DNA of 59,654 bases from Pontiellaceae bacterium (GTDB taxonomy: Bacteria; Verrucomicrobiota; Kiritimatiellia; Kiritimatiellales; Pontiellaceae), in NCBI GenBank assembly GCA_016937945.1, contig JAFGVP010000112.1, positions 1 to 59,654 of the forward strand, written 5' to 3'. This document shows positions 25,007 to 32,849 of the stretch, one piece after another. Position 1 is the stretch's first letter. Each line of letters opens with the position of its first letter. The notes under the pieces were generated by a model, which saw only the letters and a program-made list of their open reading frames with translations, was not told where the DNA came from and did not search any database. The position numbers and the translations under genes are program-made.

Positions 25007-28000
25007 GCAAACTGTACCATTTTCTGAATAGAGTAGAGGTCGAGCTTTCCGGTTCCCAGGATCGGTATTTCCGGAATACTGAAGAAGTTGGCGATACGCG
25101 GAATCCATAGATTCGGAAGCCCGATGGCGCGTAGCTTTGCAATCAGCTCCGCGGGGTCGCCGGCCTGAGCCGTGTAACAGACAGCCAGCTGTTCGCCCTT
25201 GGCTGCATCGTCAATGCTGACCACGGCTACGCACGGCGAGTCCGTGCCGGCGGCCTGCTGCAGGGCATCCTCGATGGCGCCGTGCGGAACCATTTCTCCG
25301 CCGATCTTGCTGAAGCGCGAAATGCGTCCGGTAATGAAAACATATCCGTGTTTATCCATGCGGGCCATGTCGCCGGTATTGTACCAGCCATCCTGCAGCA
25401 CTTCGGCCGTCTTTTCCGGCTGATTCAGATAGCCCTGCATCACATTGGGGCCCTTGATGAGCATCAGCCCCTCTTCGCCGTCGTTCAGCGCGATGCGGGT
25501 CTCCGGATCGACAATGCGTACGGCAGTACCCGGCAACGGCTGTCCGGCGCTGCCGGCTCGATAGCTGTTTTTAAGACTGAGCAGAGCCACTGGTGAGAGT
25601 TCGGTGCATCCGTAGCCTTCGAGCGGACGGATATCAAACTGCTCCTCAAAACGATCGGCCAACTCCGGACGAAGCTTTTCGCCGCCCGTAATGATATGTT
25701 TCAGGCTGGCAAAATCCTCCGATTTTGCCTTGCGCATATATCCCTGCAGGAAAGTCGGAGTGGAGAGCAGGGCCGTCAGTTTTTCTTCCCGGATCAGACG
25801 GATTACGCGTTCGGTCTGCAGCGGATTCGGATGATAGGCCACGCGGATGCCCTTGAGCAGCGGCCACCACATCAGCCCCAGATATCCGAATGCATGGAAG
25901 AGCGGAAGAATGGCACACATGGAATCTCTGGGACTGAAGTGCTGGACCGCCTGAGTGCCATCCACATTGGACAGGATGTTGGCATGGCTGAGCATGACGC
26001 CCTTGGGTGCACCGGTGGTGCCGGAAGAGAATATAATGGTTGCGATATCATCCGGCTGTGGTTCTCGGTTTCCTGCCAGATGTTTCGGCGATCCAAAGAG
26101 GGCCGCGCATATGGCCCGCAGGCGCTCAATATGTCCAAGGTTCTTGAGTTCGTCCTCGATGTAGAGCCAGCGCACCGGCAGATCCGGTTTCTGTATCTTC
26201 TGCATGAAGCGGCGCGATGTGAGAACATATTTAATGCGGGCCTGCTTTGTTGCCGATGACAGCGCCTCCGACGATGCCGTCCAATTCAGGTTTATACTGG
26301 TTTTTCCTGAAAGGGTGACGGCCAGGTTGGCCAGAACACCGCCCAGCGAGGTCGGCATGTAGATGCCGATATTCTTCTGGTTGGAAATATTCGGCTTGAT
26401 GCGATTGGCCAGCGCGACGCTTCCGGTCAGAAGCTTGCCATAGCTGGCTTTGTTGCCCAGCGTATCCGATGCGATCGGACGGAACCAGCGGCGACGTGCC
26501 TGATGGATAAAACAATGCGGAAGCGTGTTGCCCGGAAGCCGGCTTTTTTCGGAGGCATATTCAGCCCCAAGCTCGGCAATCACGCGACGGGCTTCATCGG
26601 CTCCGGTGCAGGACGGCAGTGGTGCACCGAAGCGGACAGATACAGGATAGCGCAGTTTGAACGGAAATTTGAGCCCGGGGCGGCCCTTGTAAAAGCTGAA
26701 GATACTGCCCCAGATGTTTCCGATATGCGCCGGAATGATCGGACAGTTACTGTTGCGGGCAATTTTTTCGAAACCTTTGTTAAACTGCATCAGGTTTCCG
26801 TTGCGCGTCAGCTTGCCTTCCGGAAAAACGGCCACGATGGCGCCGTCTTCCATGGCCTGGCGGGCCTCTTTCAGCGAATTGGCCAGTGCACGCGGACCAT
26901 CGGAGGTATGGATTGGAATACAGTCGGTGAGGGTAAATATGGGCTTTGCCCACTTCCATGTTTTGAATACGTCGCGAGACATGACGAACCGGACGGGACG
27001 CGATGTGGCCGCCTGCAGCAGCAGAGCGTCGGCATAGGCGGTGTGGTTGCAGATCAGCAGGGCTCCGCCTTCACGCGGTAGGTTTTCCGTTCCGCTGAAG
27101 CGTACTTTATATAAACGTTTGACCAGTCGACTCAGGCAGAAACGAACCAGCGAACTGGAAAGCTTACGGCAGGCGATGGCCGCCGGCACCAATGCCAGAA
27201 GGGCCGTAGCAAATACGCAGTGGCGCGCATTGAAGTGAAAGACCTTGGTCATCAGAGCAAAGAGACCGGAGGCGGCAATCATGGCGGTAAAGCTTAGGAA
27301 TCCGGATGCACCGAACACTTCGCCGCGTCGTTCGGCAGGAATCCGATGCTGAAGAAATGCATTCAGCGGGACTAGGTAGATGCCGCAGCAGACGCCAAGA
27401 ATGACGATCCAGCCGGCAATCCATGCCGGATGAGCAGCGAAAGCCAGAGCCGTTGCAGCGAAAGCGATGCCGATTGCACCGACGGGAATCAGTCCGACTT
27501 CAATCGTGTGACGGGACATTTTCCCCGACAAGAGGGCGCCTAGACCGATGCCGACGGCCGCGAGAGGGAATAGAATCGGGCTGCGATCCAGCGATAGATT
27601 CAAGGCCTGTTGCCCGTAGATGATGAGCGTCTGCTGAAAGAGTGCGGACACCGCCCCGAACAGCACGAGTCCAAGAACGGCAAGCCGGGCCCAAGTGTCT
27701 TCTTTAAGATTGCGGACAGCACGTATGACGTCGGGAATAATAAGAACCGACGACTTTTTAGTAGTTCCGGCGGCTTTCACATGGGCAATGCGATAGGCGG
27801 CCAAAGTCCCGATTACAGCAAAGACGGTGCAGAGAGCAATCACCCATAACGCACTGTAGCCCAGATAGCCGATCAGCAGCGCCGGCGTTGCCGTGCCCAG
27901 AATGATCGCTGCATAGGTCGAGGCGGTAAGAAATCCATTGGCTCTGGAGAGTTCCGGCGCCTCAACCAACTCGGGAACGATACCGCGCTTAGACGGACCG

Positions 28001-28341
28001 AACAGGGCGCTCTGCGCGCAGAGCAGAAAGAGCAACGCATAAAGCGGCAGTGAAGCTCCGGACAACACGCTGGGAATGGCGAGAACCAGCAGGGCGATTT
28101 CCAGCCATTTTGTCACGATGATAACGGTGCGTTTGCTGATTCGATCGGCCAGTGTCCCTGCGGCATTTGAGAAGAGAAGGAAAGGGAGGACAAACAGAAT
28201 AGAGCAGGTGGCTATGACTGTCTCTTTCTGAGTTTCTCCCATAAGATTTACGAGACCGATGATTGCGGTCATCTTGAAGGCGTTATCATTGAAGGCGCCC
28301 GTAAACTGACTGACGTTTAGCCATTTAAATGTTTTTTTCAT
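25003..28341 (-). CDS. aas: LplT-PlsC-acyl-ACP synthetase fusion (Aas-type lysophospholipid acylation)
   Basis: A 1112-aa product with three modules. Residues 1 to about 385 are an MFS-type transporter resembling LplT (FNDNAFKM, GTLADRISKR). Residues about 400-600 are a PlsC-like acyltransferase with NHTAYAD (HX4D, about 432) and FPEGKLTRNG. Residues about 640-1110 are an AMP-forming acyl ligase with SSGTTGAPKGVMLSH (about 775). In bacteria with LplT-Aas this system flips lysophospholipids inward and re-acylates them. It is the first gene of the operon, 40 bases after a -24/-12 promoter and with an AGGAGCGG site. It overlaps the lipase-VWA gene by four bases. Confidence 0.9.
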   Translation of the reverse strand: MKKTFKWLNVSQFTGAFNDNAFKMTAIIGLVNLMGETQKETVIATCSILFVLPFLLFSNAAGTLADRISKRTVIIVTKWLEIALLVLAIPSVLSGASLPLYALLFLLCAQSALFGPSKRGIVPELVEAPELSRANGFLTASTYAAIILGTATPALLIGYLGYSALWVIALCTVFAVIGTLAAYRIAHVKAAGTTKKSSVLIIPDVIRAVRNLKEDTWARLAVLGLVLFGAVSALFQQTLIIYGQQALNLSLDRSPILFPLAAVGIGLGALLSGKMSRHTIEVGLIPVGAIGIAFAATALAFAAHPAWIAGWIVILGVCCGIYLVPLNAFLQHRIPAERRGEVFGASGFLSFTAMIAASGLFALMTKVFHFNARHCVFATALLALVPAAIACRKLSSSLVRFCLSRLVKRLYKVRFSGTENLPREGGALLICNHTAYADALLLQAATSRPVRFVMSRDVFKTWKWAKPIFTLTDCIPIHTSDGPRALANSLKEARQAMEDGAIVAVFPEGKLTRNGNLMQFNKGFEKIARNSNCPIIPAHIGNIWGSIFSFYKGRPGLKFPFKLRYPVSVRFGAPLPSCTGADEARRVIAELGAEYASEKSRLPGNTLPHCFIHQARRRWFRPIASDTLGNKASYGKLLTGSVALANRIKPNISNQKNIGIYMPTSLGGVLANLAVTLSGKTSINLNWTASSEALSSATKQARIKYVLTSRRFMQKIQKPDLPVRWLYIEDELKNLGHIERLRAICAALFGSPKHLAGNREPQPDDIATIIFSSGTTGAPKGVMLSHANILSNVDGTQAVQHFSPRDSMCAILPLFHAFGYLGLMWWPLLKGIRVAYHPNPLQTERVIRLIREEKLTALLSTPTFLQGYMRKAKSEDFASLKHIITGGEKLRPELADRFEEQFDIRPLEGYGCTELSPVALLSLKNSYRAGSAGQPLPGTAVRIVDPETRIALNDGEEGLMLIKGPNVMQGYLNQPEKTAEVLQDGWYNTGDMARMDKHGYVFITGRISRFSKIGGEMVPHGAIEDALQQAAGTDSPCVAVVSIDDAAKGEQLAVCYTAQAGDPAELIAKLRAIGLPNLWIPRIANFFSIPEIPILGTGKLDLYSIQKMVQFA

Positions 28342-28381
28342 GGTTCCGCTCCTGATGCTGTTCTTCGTACGAAACCCTTAT

Positions 28382-28397
28382 TGCATAGGGTATGCCA
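28382..28397 (-). promoter_or_regulatory. Sigma54 (-24/-12) promoter of the rhombosortase operon
   Basis: The minus strand reads TGGCATACCCTATGCA. It has GG and GC separated by exactly ten bases and the conserved TGGCA and TGCA blocks (consensus TGGCAC-N5-TTGCA). It points at the Aas gene 41 bases away. A sigma54 activator gene is divergently encoded from 28511, which strongly supports the call. The remaining bases of 28342-28510 should hold the activator's enhancer sites, but no clear repeat was picked out. Confidence 0.75.
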
Positions 28398-28510
28398 TTG
28401 GTGGTTGCGCTCGCGTAACATGCTTATTGTTAATTAATTGTAAAAGTAATGCTGTTTTGCCGCGGATAATTGAATGGACATTTAATGAATGGCGTGCCTA
28501 CATAATATGA

Positions 28511-29944
28511 ATGAACAGTGCATTCTTTATGATGATCGCGGAGGCGGCATTCAGTAATCCGTTTTCCGACCGACGAGTGGAAGTGGATCGAAGAATTGTC
28601 GGGGCCCGAGAGGGCGCGGGCTGGCACGAAATGCTTGCCCCCTTGCTGGGGCAGCTTGAGAAGCGCATTGACGAGTTTGTGGCGGCGAATGCCGTGATCA
28701 TTGATCCGGATGGTGATGAAGAAACCCGTGCCATCGGGGTCAGCATCCTGTTTCATGTTTTTCACCGCTACATGCTGCAATTTGATCAGCTGATCGAAGA
28801 GCAGATCGAGGCCGGCGAGGATTCTTGTCGCGCACCCTTTGCTGCTGCCTGCCTGGAGGATCTGGTGTCATTCGGGTTCGACCGAAAAGAGTCCTGTCGA
28901 TACGTGGCCATTTTTTATCAGGTCCGGCGCGCCTACTTTTTTATCTCGAAGGAGCTTGTCGGAGACAGTCCCTGTATGAAGCGACTGCGCGCCCGACTCT
29001 GGGACAATATATTCACCCATGATATCGGATGGTATGAACGGAGCTTATGGAACCGCATGGAAGATTTTTCCACCTTGCTGCTCGGAGAGACCGGGACCGG
29101 CAAGGGTGCGGCAGCGGCCGCCATCGGGCGCTCCGGATTTATTCCATTTAATCCGCATACGCAGAAGTTTGAGGAAAGTTTTACGCGGGCATTCGTAAGC
29201 ATCAACCTGTCTCAATATCCCGAATCGCTGATTGAATCCGAACTGTTCGGTCACCGAAAGGGGGCCTTTACCGGGGCCATTGAGAGGCATGAAGGAGTTT
29301 TTTCACGCTGCAGTCCATATGGGGCCATTTTCCTGGATGAAATCGGAGACGTCAGCATTCCTGTTCAGATCAAACTGCTTCAGGTACTGCAGGAGCGCAC
29401 CTTTTCGCCGGTCGGCAGTCATGACAAGGTCCGATTTGCCGGCCGTGTGATTGCTGCAACCAATAAGTCGTTGGATATCTTGCGGCATGAGGGAAAGTTT
29501 CGGGATGATTTTTATTACCGGCTATGCTCGGACCTGATCACGGTTCCGCCGTTGCGTGCGCGCATTCTGGAGGATGGCGGAGAGCTGGAATCACTGGTAA
29601 CGCATATTACACACAGAATCTGCGGTGGCCCGGTGAAAATACCCGTGCTGAAGATTCTGAAGGAGCAGGTGGGTAGGTGCTATGCGTGGCCCGGAAATGT
29701 CCGGGAACTCGAACAGGCCATTCGGCGGATCATGCTGACCGGATCGTATGCCGGCGATACCGCTTTGGATCCTGAAAAAGAGGACTCCGTCGAGCGAGTC
29801 ATGACGTCGGGAACGCTCAGCGCAAGAGAGCTCGTGGAAAAATACTGCTGCGAACTGTATGAACGGTTCGGCAATTATGGAGAGGTTGCCCGGAGGACCG
29901 GGCTGGATTGGCGTACCGTAAAAAAGAATGTACAGAACAAATAG
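28511..29944 (+). CDS. Sigma54-dependent transcriptional activator (enhancer-binding protein)
   Basis: The 477-aa product has an AAA+ domain with Walker A GETGTGKG (about 191), the sigma54-contact loop GAFTGA (about 251) and Walker B IFLDEIG (about 273). A Fis-type helix-turn-helix lies at the end (NYGEVARRTGLDWRTVKKNV). The first 185 residues are helical and are neither a receiver, GAF nor PAS domain that I recognise, so the input signal is unknown. These proteins use ATP to open sigma54 promoter complexes. It is divergent from the operon whose promoter carries the -24/-12 motif, so it is its likely regulator. Several ATGs (28511, 28529, 28532) are possible starts, and none has a strong ribosome binding site. 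Confidence 0.88.
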   Translation: MNSAFFMMIAEAAFSNPFSDRRVEVDRRIVGAREGAGWHEMLAPLLGQLEKRIDEFVAANAVIIDPDGDEETRAIGVSILFHVFHRYMLQFDQLIEEQIEAGEDSCRAPFAAACLEDLVSFGFDRKESCRYVAIFYQVRRAYFFISKELVGDSPCMKRLRARLWDNIFTHDIGWYERSLWNRMEDFSTLLLGETGTGKGAAAAAIGRSGFIPFNPHTQKFEESFTRAFVSINLSQYPESLIESELFGHRKGAFTGAIERHEGVFSRCSPYGAIFLDEIGDVSIPVQIKLLQVLQERTFSPVGSHDKVRFAGRVIAATNKSLDILRHEGKFRDDFYYRLCSDLITVPPLRARILEDGGELESLVTHITHRICGGPVKIPVLKILKEQVGRCYAWPGNVRELEQAIRRIMLTGSYAGDTALDPEKEDSVERVMTSGTLSARELVEKYCCELYERFGNYGEVARRTGLDWRTVKKNVQNK

Positions 29945-29970
29945 CAATCGGATGCATCTGCACGAAAAAA

Positions 29971-29996
29971 GCCCGCCGAAAATGACGGGCTTTTTC
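29971..29996. terminator. Bidirectional terminator between the activator gene and tsf
   Basis: GCCCG (29971-29975) pairs with CGGGC (29986-29990). It is flanked by an A run on the left and TTTTT on the right, so it can end both the plus-strand activator transcript and the minus-strand tsf transcript. Confidence 0.75.
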
Positions 29997-30016
29997 TAGC
30001 TTGGAAGCCGTACGGC

Positions 30017-30856
30017 TTACGCACCGCCGAGCTGGAAGCGGACGTAACGCTTAACGGTCAGCGTATCGCCGATTTCCTTGCCCTTGGCTTCAACGAGCTC
30101 CGTGATGGAGGTCTTGTCTTCCTTAACGAAGCCCTGCTCAACAAAGCAGATCTGCGCGAAGAATTTGTTGATTTTTCCAACGAGGATATTATCGATGATA
30201 TTTGCCGGCTTGCCTTCGAGCTGCTTGCGGGCGATATCCTTTTCCTCTTCGATCAGGTCCGCAGGAACTTCATCGCGGGTCAGGTACTGCGGAGCTGCGG
30301 CTGCAACGTGCAGGGTAAGATCCTTGGAGAGCTCCTGGAATACCGGATTGTTGATGCTTTCAGCCTTTTCGCAACCGACCTCAACGAGAACGCCGACTTT
30401 GCCGCCCATGTGAATGTAGGAGGTAATTGCGCCGGTGCCTTCAACCGCCCACTTCACGTTGCGACGGAACTGAATTTTTTCGCCGATCGATGCCATCTGG
30501 TCTTCAACCTTCTGATTGACGCCTTCAGCCATCTGGTCGGTTTCGAAGTTCAGTGCTTCCTGACGAAGTTCTTCAACAAAAGCCTGAAAGGCTTCGTTGC
30601 GGGTAACGAAGTCGGTTTCACAGTTAATTTCGATCAGAGCACCCTGCTGGGCGTCGTCTGAAATATTAGCTGCAATCATGCCCTCATTGGCTTCCTTGCT
30701 TGCGCGCTTGGTAGCAATGGCTGCGCCCTTTTCGCGAAGAATCTTAACTGCGGCATCAAAGTCGCCGCCAGTTTCTTCCAGAGCCTTTTTGCAGTCATTG
30801 ATGCCCATGCTGGTGGCATCGCGGAGTTCCTTGATCATGCTTGTGGTAATGGCCAT
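30017..30856 (-). CDS. tsf: Elongation factor Ts
   Basis: A 279-aa product, close to the usual EF-Ts length. The N-terminal UBA-like domain carries the family hallmark LRDATSMGINDCKKALEE. The core domain contains NCETDFVTRNEAFQ, the region that contacts EF-Tu. EF-Ts exchanges GDP for GTP on EF-Tu in the cytoplasm. It follows rpsB by 19 bases on the minus strand, the standard rpsB-tsf arrangement. A terminator lies just beyond its stop. Confidence 0.97.
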   Translation of the reverse strand: MAITTSMIKELRDATSMGINDCKKALEETGGDFDAAVKILREKGAAIATKRASKEANEGMIAANISDDAQQGALIEINCETDFVTRNEAFQAFVEELRQEALNFETDQMAEGVNQKVEDQMASIGEKIQFRRNVKWAVEGTGAITSYIHMGGKVGVLVEVGCEKAESINNPVFQELSKDLTLHVAAAAPQYLTRDEVPADLIEEEKDIARKQLEGKPANIIDNILVGKINKFFAQICFVEQGFVKEDKTSITELVEAKGKEIGDTLTVKRYVRFQLGGA

Positions 30857-30875
30857 CGTATTGTGTCTCCCTAAA

Positions 30876-31907
30876 TTATGCTTCGTCTTTTTTGGTTTCT
30901 TCAGATTCCTCTGTAACCGGAGCTTCTGCAGCCGGAACCTCTTCGGCCGGCGCAGTTTCTACAGCAGGTGCCTCTTCAGTAACCGGAGCGGCTTCTTCAA
31001 CGGCCGTCTCTTCCTTGGCAGCTTCTTCTGCTTCAGCCTTCTTTTTTGCGTCGGCTTTCTTCTTCTGTTCCTTGATCTTCTTCAGGACTTCTTCGCGCTT
31101 CTTCTTTTCTTCGGCTTCCTTTTTGCGGCGCTCTTCGCGGGCCGCCTTAGCCTTTTCGCGCTCTTCGGCGTCCTTCTTCTCGCGCGCTTCGCGCTCAGCC
31201 TTGGCTTTTGCGGAATATTCAGCATCCGCTGCTTCAATAACTTCTCCGAGGACGTCGCTGATCAGGCCGATGGAGCGTAGAGAGTCGTCGTTGCCGGGGA
31301 TCGGGTATTCAACAAGGTCCGGGTCGGCGTTGGTGTCAACCAGTGCGACAACCGGGATGTTCAGGCGCTTGGCTTCTGCAAGAGCCAGATGCTCGCGCTT
31401 GAGGTCGACAACAAAGAGGGCGCCCGGCTTGCGTTCCAGGTTGGCGATACCGCCAAGGTTGCGTTCGAGCTTGACGAGTTCACGACGAAGAACAGCAACT
31501 TCCTTTTTCGGCATTTTTTCCATGGAACCGTCTTTTTCCATTTTCTGGAGCTCACGCATGCGGGCTACGGAAGAACGGATGGTCTGGTTGTTGGTCAGCA
31601 TGCCGCCGAGCCAGCGATGAATAACGTACGGCTGGTTGGTTTTGTCAGCTACATCCTTGAAGATTTCGCGAGCCTGTTTCTTGGTTCCGACGAACAGAAC
31701 CTTATCGCCACGCAGAACAACGTCGTTCAGGAAGGTCTTTGCCAGTTCCAGCTGAGAAAGGGTCTTGTTCAGGTCGATGATGTAGATCCCGTTCTTTGCG
31801 CCATGAATGTAGCGCTTCATTTTGGGATTCCAACGCTTGGTCTGGTGACCGAAATGCAGGCCTGCATCCAGCAGATCCTGTACAGAAACACTCTTGGTGT
31901 TCGCCAT
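30876..31907 (-). CDS. rpsB: Ribosomal protein uS2 with a long charged C-terminal tail
   Basis: A 343-aa product. Residues 1 to about 225 are the normal S2 fold (LLDAGLHFGHQTKRWNPKMK, then FVGTKKQA and RWLGGMLTN). S2 is usually about 240 aa. Here about 115 further residues follow: a Lys/Glu-rich probable coiled coil (about 225-290) and then an Ala/Glu/Pro/Val-rich acidic end. S2 binds the 30S head-body junction and recruits S1, so the tail would project near the mRNA exit. It is co-transcribed with tsf. The start has a GGAGAGG site. Confidence 0.96.
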   Translation of the reverse strand: MANTKSVSVQDLLDAGLHFGHQTKRWNPKMKRYIHGAKNGIYIIDLNKTLSQLELAKTFLNDVVLRGDKVLFVGTKKQAREIFKDVADKTNQPYVIHRWLGGMLTNNQTIRSSVARMRELQKMEKDGSMEKMPKKEVAVLRRELVKLERNLGGIANLERKPGALFVVDLKREHLALAEAKRLNIPVVALVDTNADPDLVEYPIPGNDDSLRSIGLISDVLGEVIEAADAEYSAKAKAEREAREKKDAEEREKAKAAREERRKKEAEEKKKREEVLKKIKEQKKKADAKKKAEAEEAAKEETAVEEAAPVTEEAPAVETAPAEEVPAAEAPVTEESEETKKDEA

Positions 31908-31956
31908 AATACCTCTCCTTATAGTTTATTCTATTTAAACAATCCGCTTTGACACA

Positions 31957-32000
31957 CCACGAGGTCTGGTGGCCTTCGCTTCTGACCGGGACTTCCGGTC
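31957..32000 (-). promoter_or_regulatory. rpsB mRNA leader hairpins
   Basis: In the 5' leader of rpsB the minus strand can fold GACCGG/CCGGTC (31984-32000) and CCAC/GTGG (31957-31972). Autoregulatory leaders are common for rpsB in bacteria. Whether this one binds S2 cannot be decided from one sequence. Confidence 0.35.
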
Positions 32001-32013
32001 AATTAAGGGGCGG

Positions 32014-32042
32014 AATATACGTAGGTGACTGGGTCGGCGCAA
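32014..32042 (-). promoter_or_regulatory. Sigma70-type promoter of rpsB-tsf
   Basis: The minus strand has TTGCGC (-35, 32037-32042), a 17-base spacer and TATATT (-10, 32014-32019). It lies about 105 bases upstream of the rpsB start, leaving room for a structured leader. Confidence 0.55.
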
Positions 32043-32081
32043 GTTCTATTTTTAAAAGAATCTTCAGCCTTTTTGCCGGTT

Positions 32082-32849
32082 TCAGCGGCTTTCGGGGCGA
32101 GTGAACACCGGAGCATCCGGCGTTGACAATTCCGGCTTATAGGCATAGCCGTCTTCAGCAAACGCGATCAATTCGTCCTTGTCACAAATCCGGTTTTTCA
32201 GGAGATAACGGGCCATGGTTCCGCGAGCTTTCTTTGCGTAAAAACTGATAATCTTAAACCGGCCGTTTTTCTCGTCCTTAAAGACCGGTGAAATGACTTC
32301 CTTCGAAAGCGCTTTTCGATCGACAACCTTAAAATATTCCTGCGAAGCCAGATTTACGACAAGTCCGCCCGGCTCGGCCTCAAGAGCCTCTGTGATCGAT
32401 CTTTTCCAGAATTGATACAGATTTTTCGCCTTTTCGGTTTTCAGCGCCCGACCCATTTCCAGCCGATAGGGTTGAATTCGGTCGAGTGGGCGGAGCAGAC
32501 CGTAGAGTCCGGAAAGAATGCGAAGGTGGTCCTGAGCAAAATCGACGTCCTTGTTCGAAAGGCTTTCGGCATCAAGTCCTTCATATACATCCCCTGAAAA
32601 CATGGTAAGCGCCGGCGCGGAGTTTTCCGGCGTGAAAGGATGTTGCCAGTCGGTAAAGCGCTTTCGGTTCAGTTCCGCCAGTTTTTCGCTGATCTCCATG
32701 AATTCCGCCAACTGTTGTGTAGAAAAGCGCCGGACTGCTTTAGCAAGCATTTCTGATTTATCGAGGAAGGCTGGATTCGTCACGGATGCGCCGGATGGAG
32801 TGGGTGCATTCGGATTCATGCTTTTTGATGGGGACAGGAGTATTATCAT
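32082..32849 (-). CDS. yaaA: YaaA/DUF328-UPF0246 peroxide stress protein
   Basis: A 255-aa product starting with the family signature MIILLSPSKSM and containing MFSGDVYEGLDA, LRILSGLYGLLRPLD and PYRLEMG, all typical of YaaA. In E. coli YaaA lowers free iron and DNA damage under peroxide stress and has a DNA-binding fold. Its ATG overlaps the metX stop (TAATG at 32847-32851), so it is translated with the methionine genes. That pairing is unusual and may reflect protection of sulfur metabolism, which is speculation. Confidence 0.93.
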   Translation of the reverse strand: MIILLSPSKSMNPNAPTPSGASVTNPAFLDKSEMLAKAVRRFSTQQLAEFMEISEKLAELNRKRFTDWQHPFTPENSAPALTMFSGDVYEGLDAESLSNKDVDFAQDHLRILSGLYGLLRPLDRIQPYRLEMGRALKTEKAKNLYQFWKRSITEALEAEPGGLVVNLASQEYFKVVDRKALSKEVISPVFKDEKNGRFKIISFYAKKARGTMARYLLKNRICDKDELIAFAEDGYAYKPELSTPDAPVFTRPESR

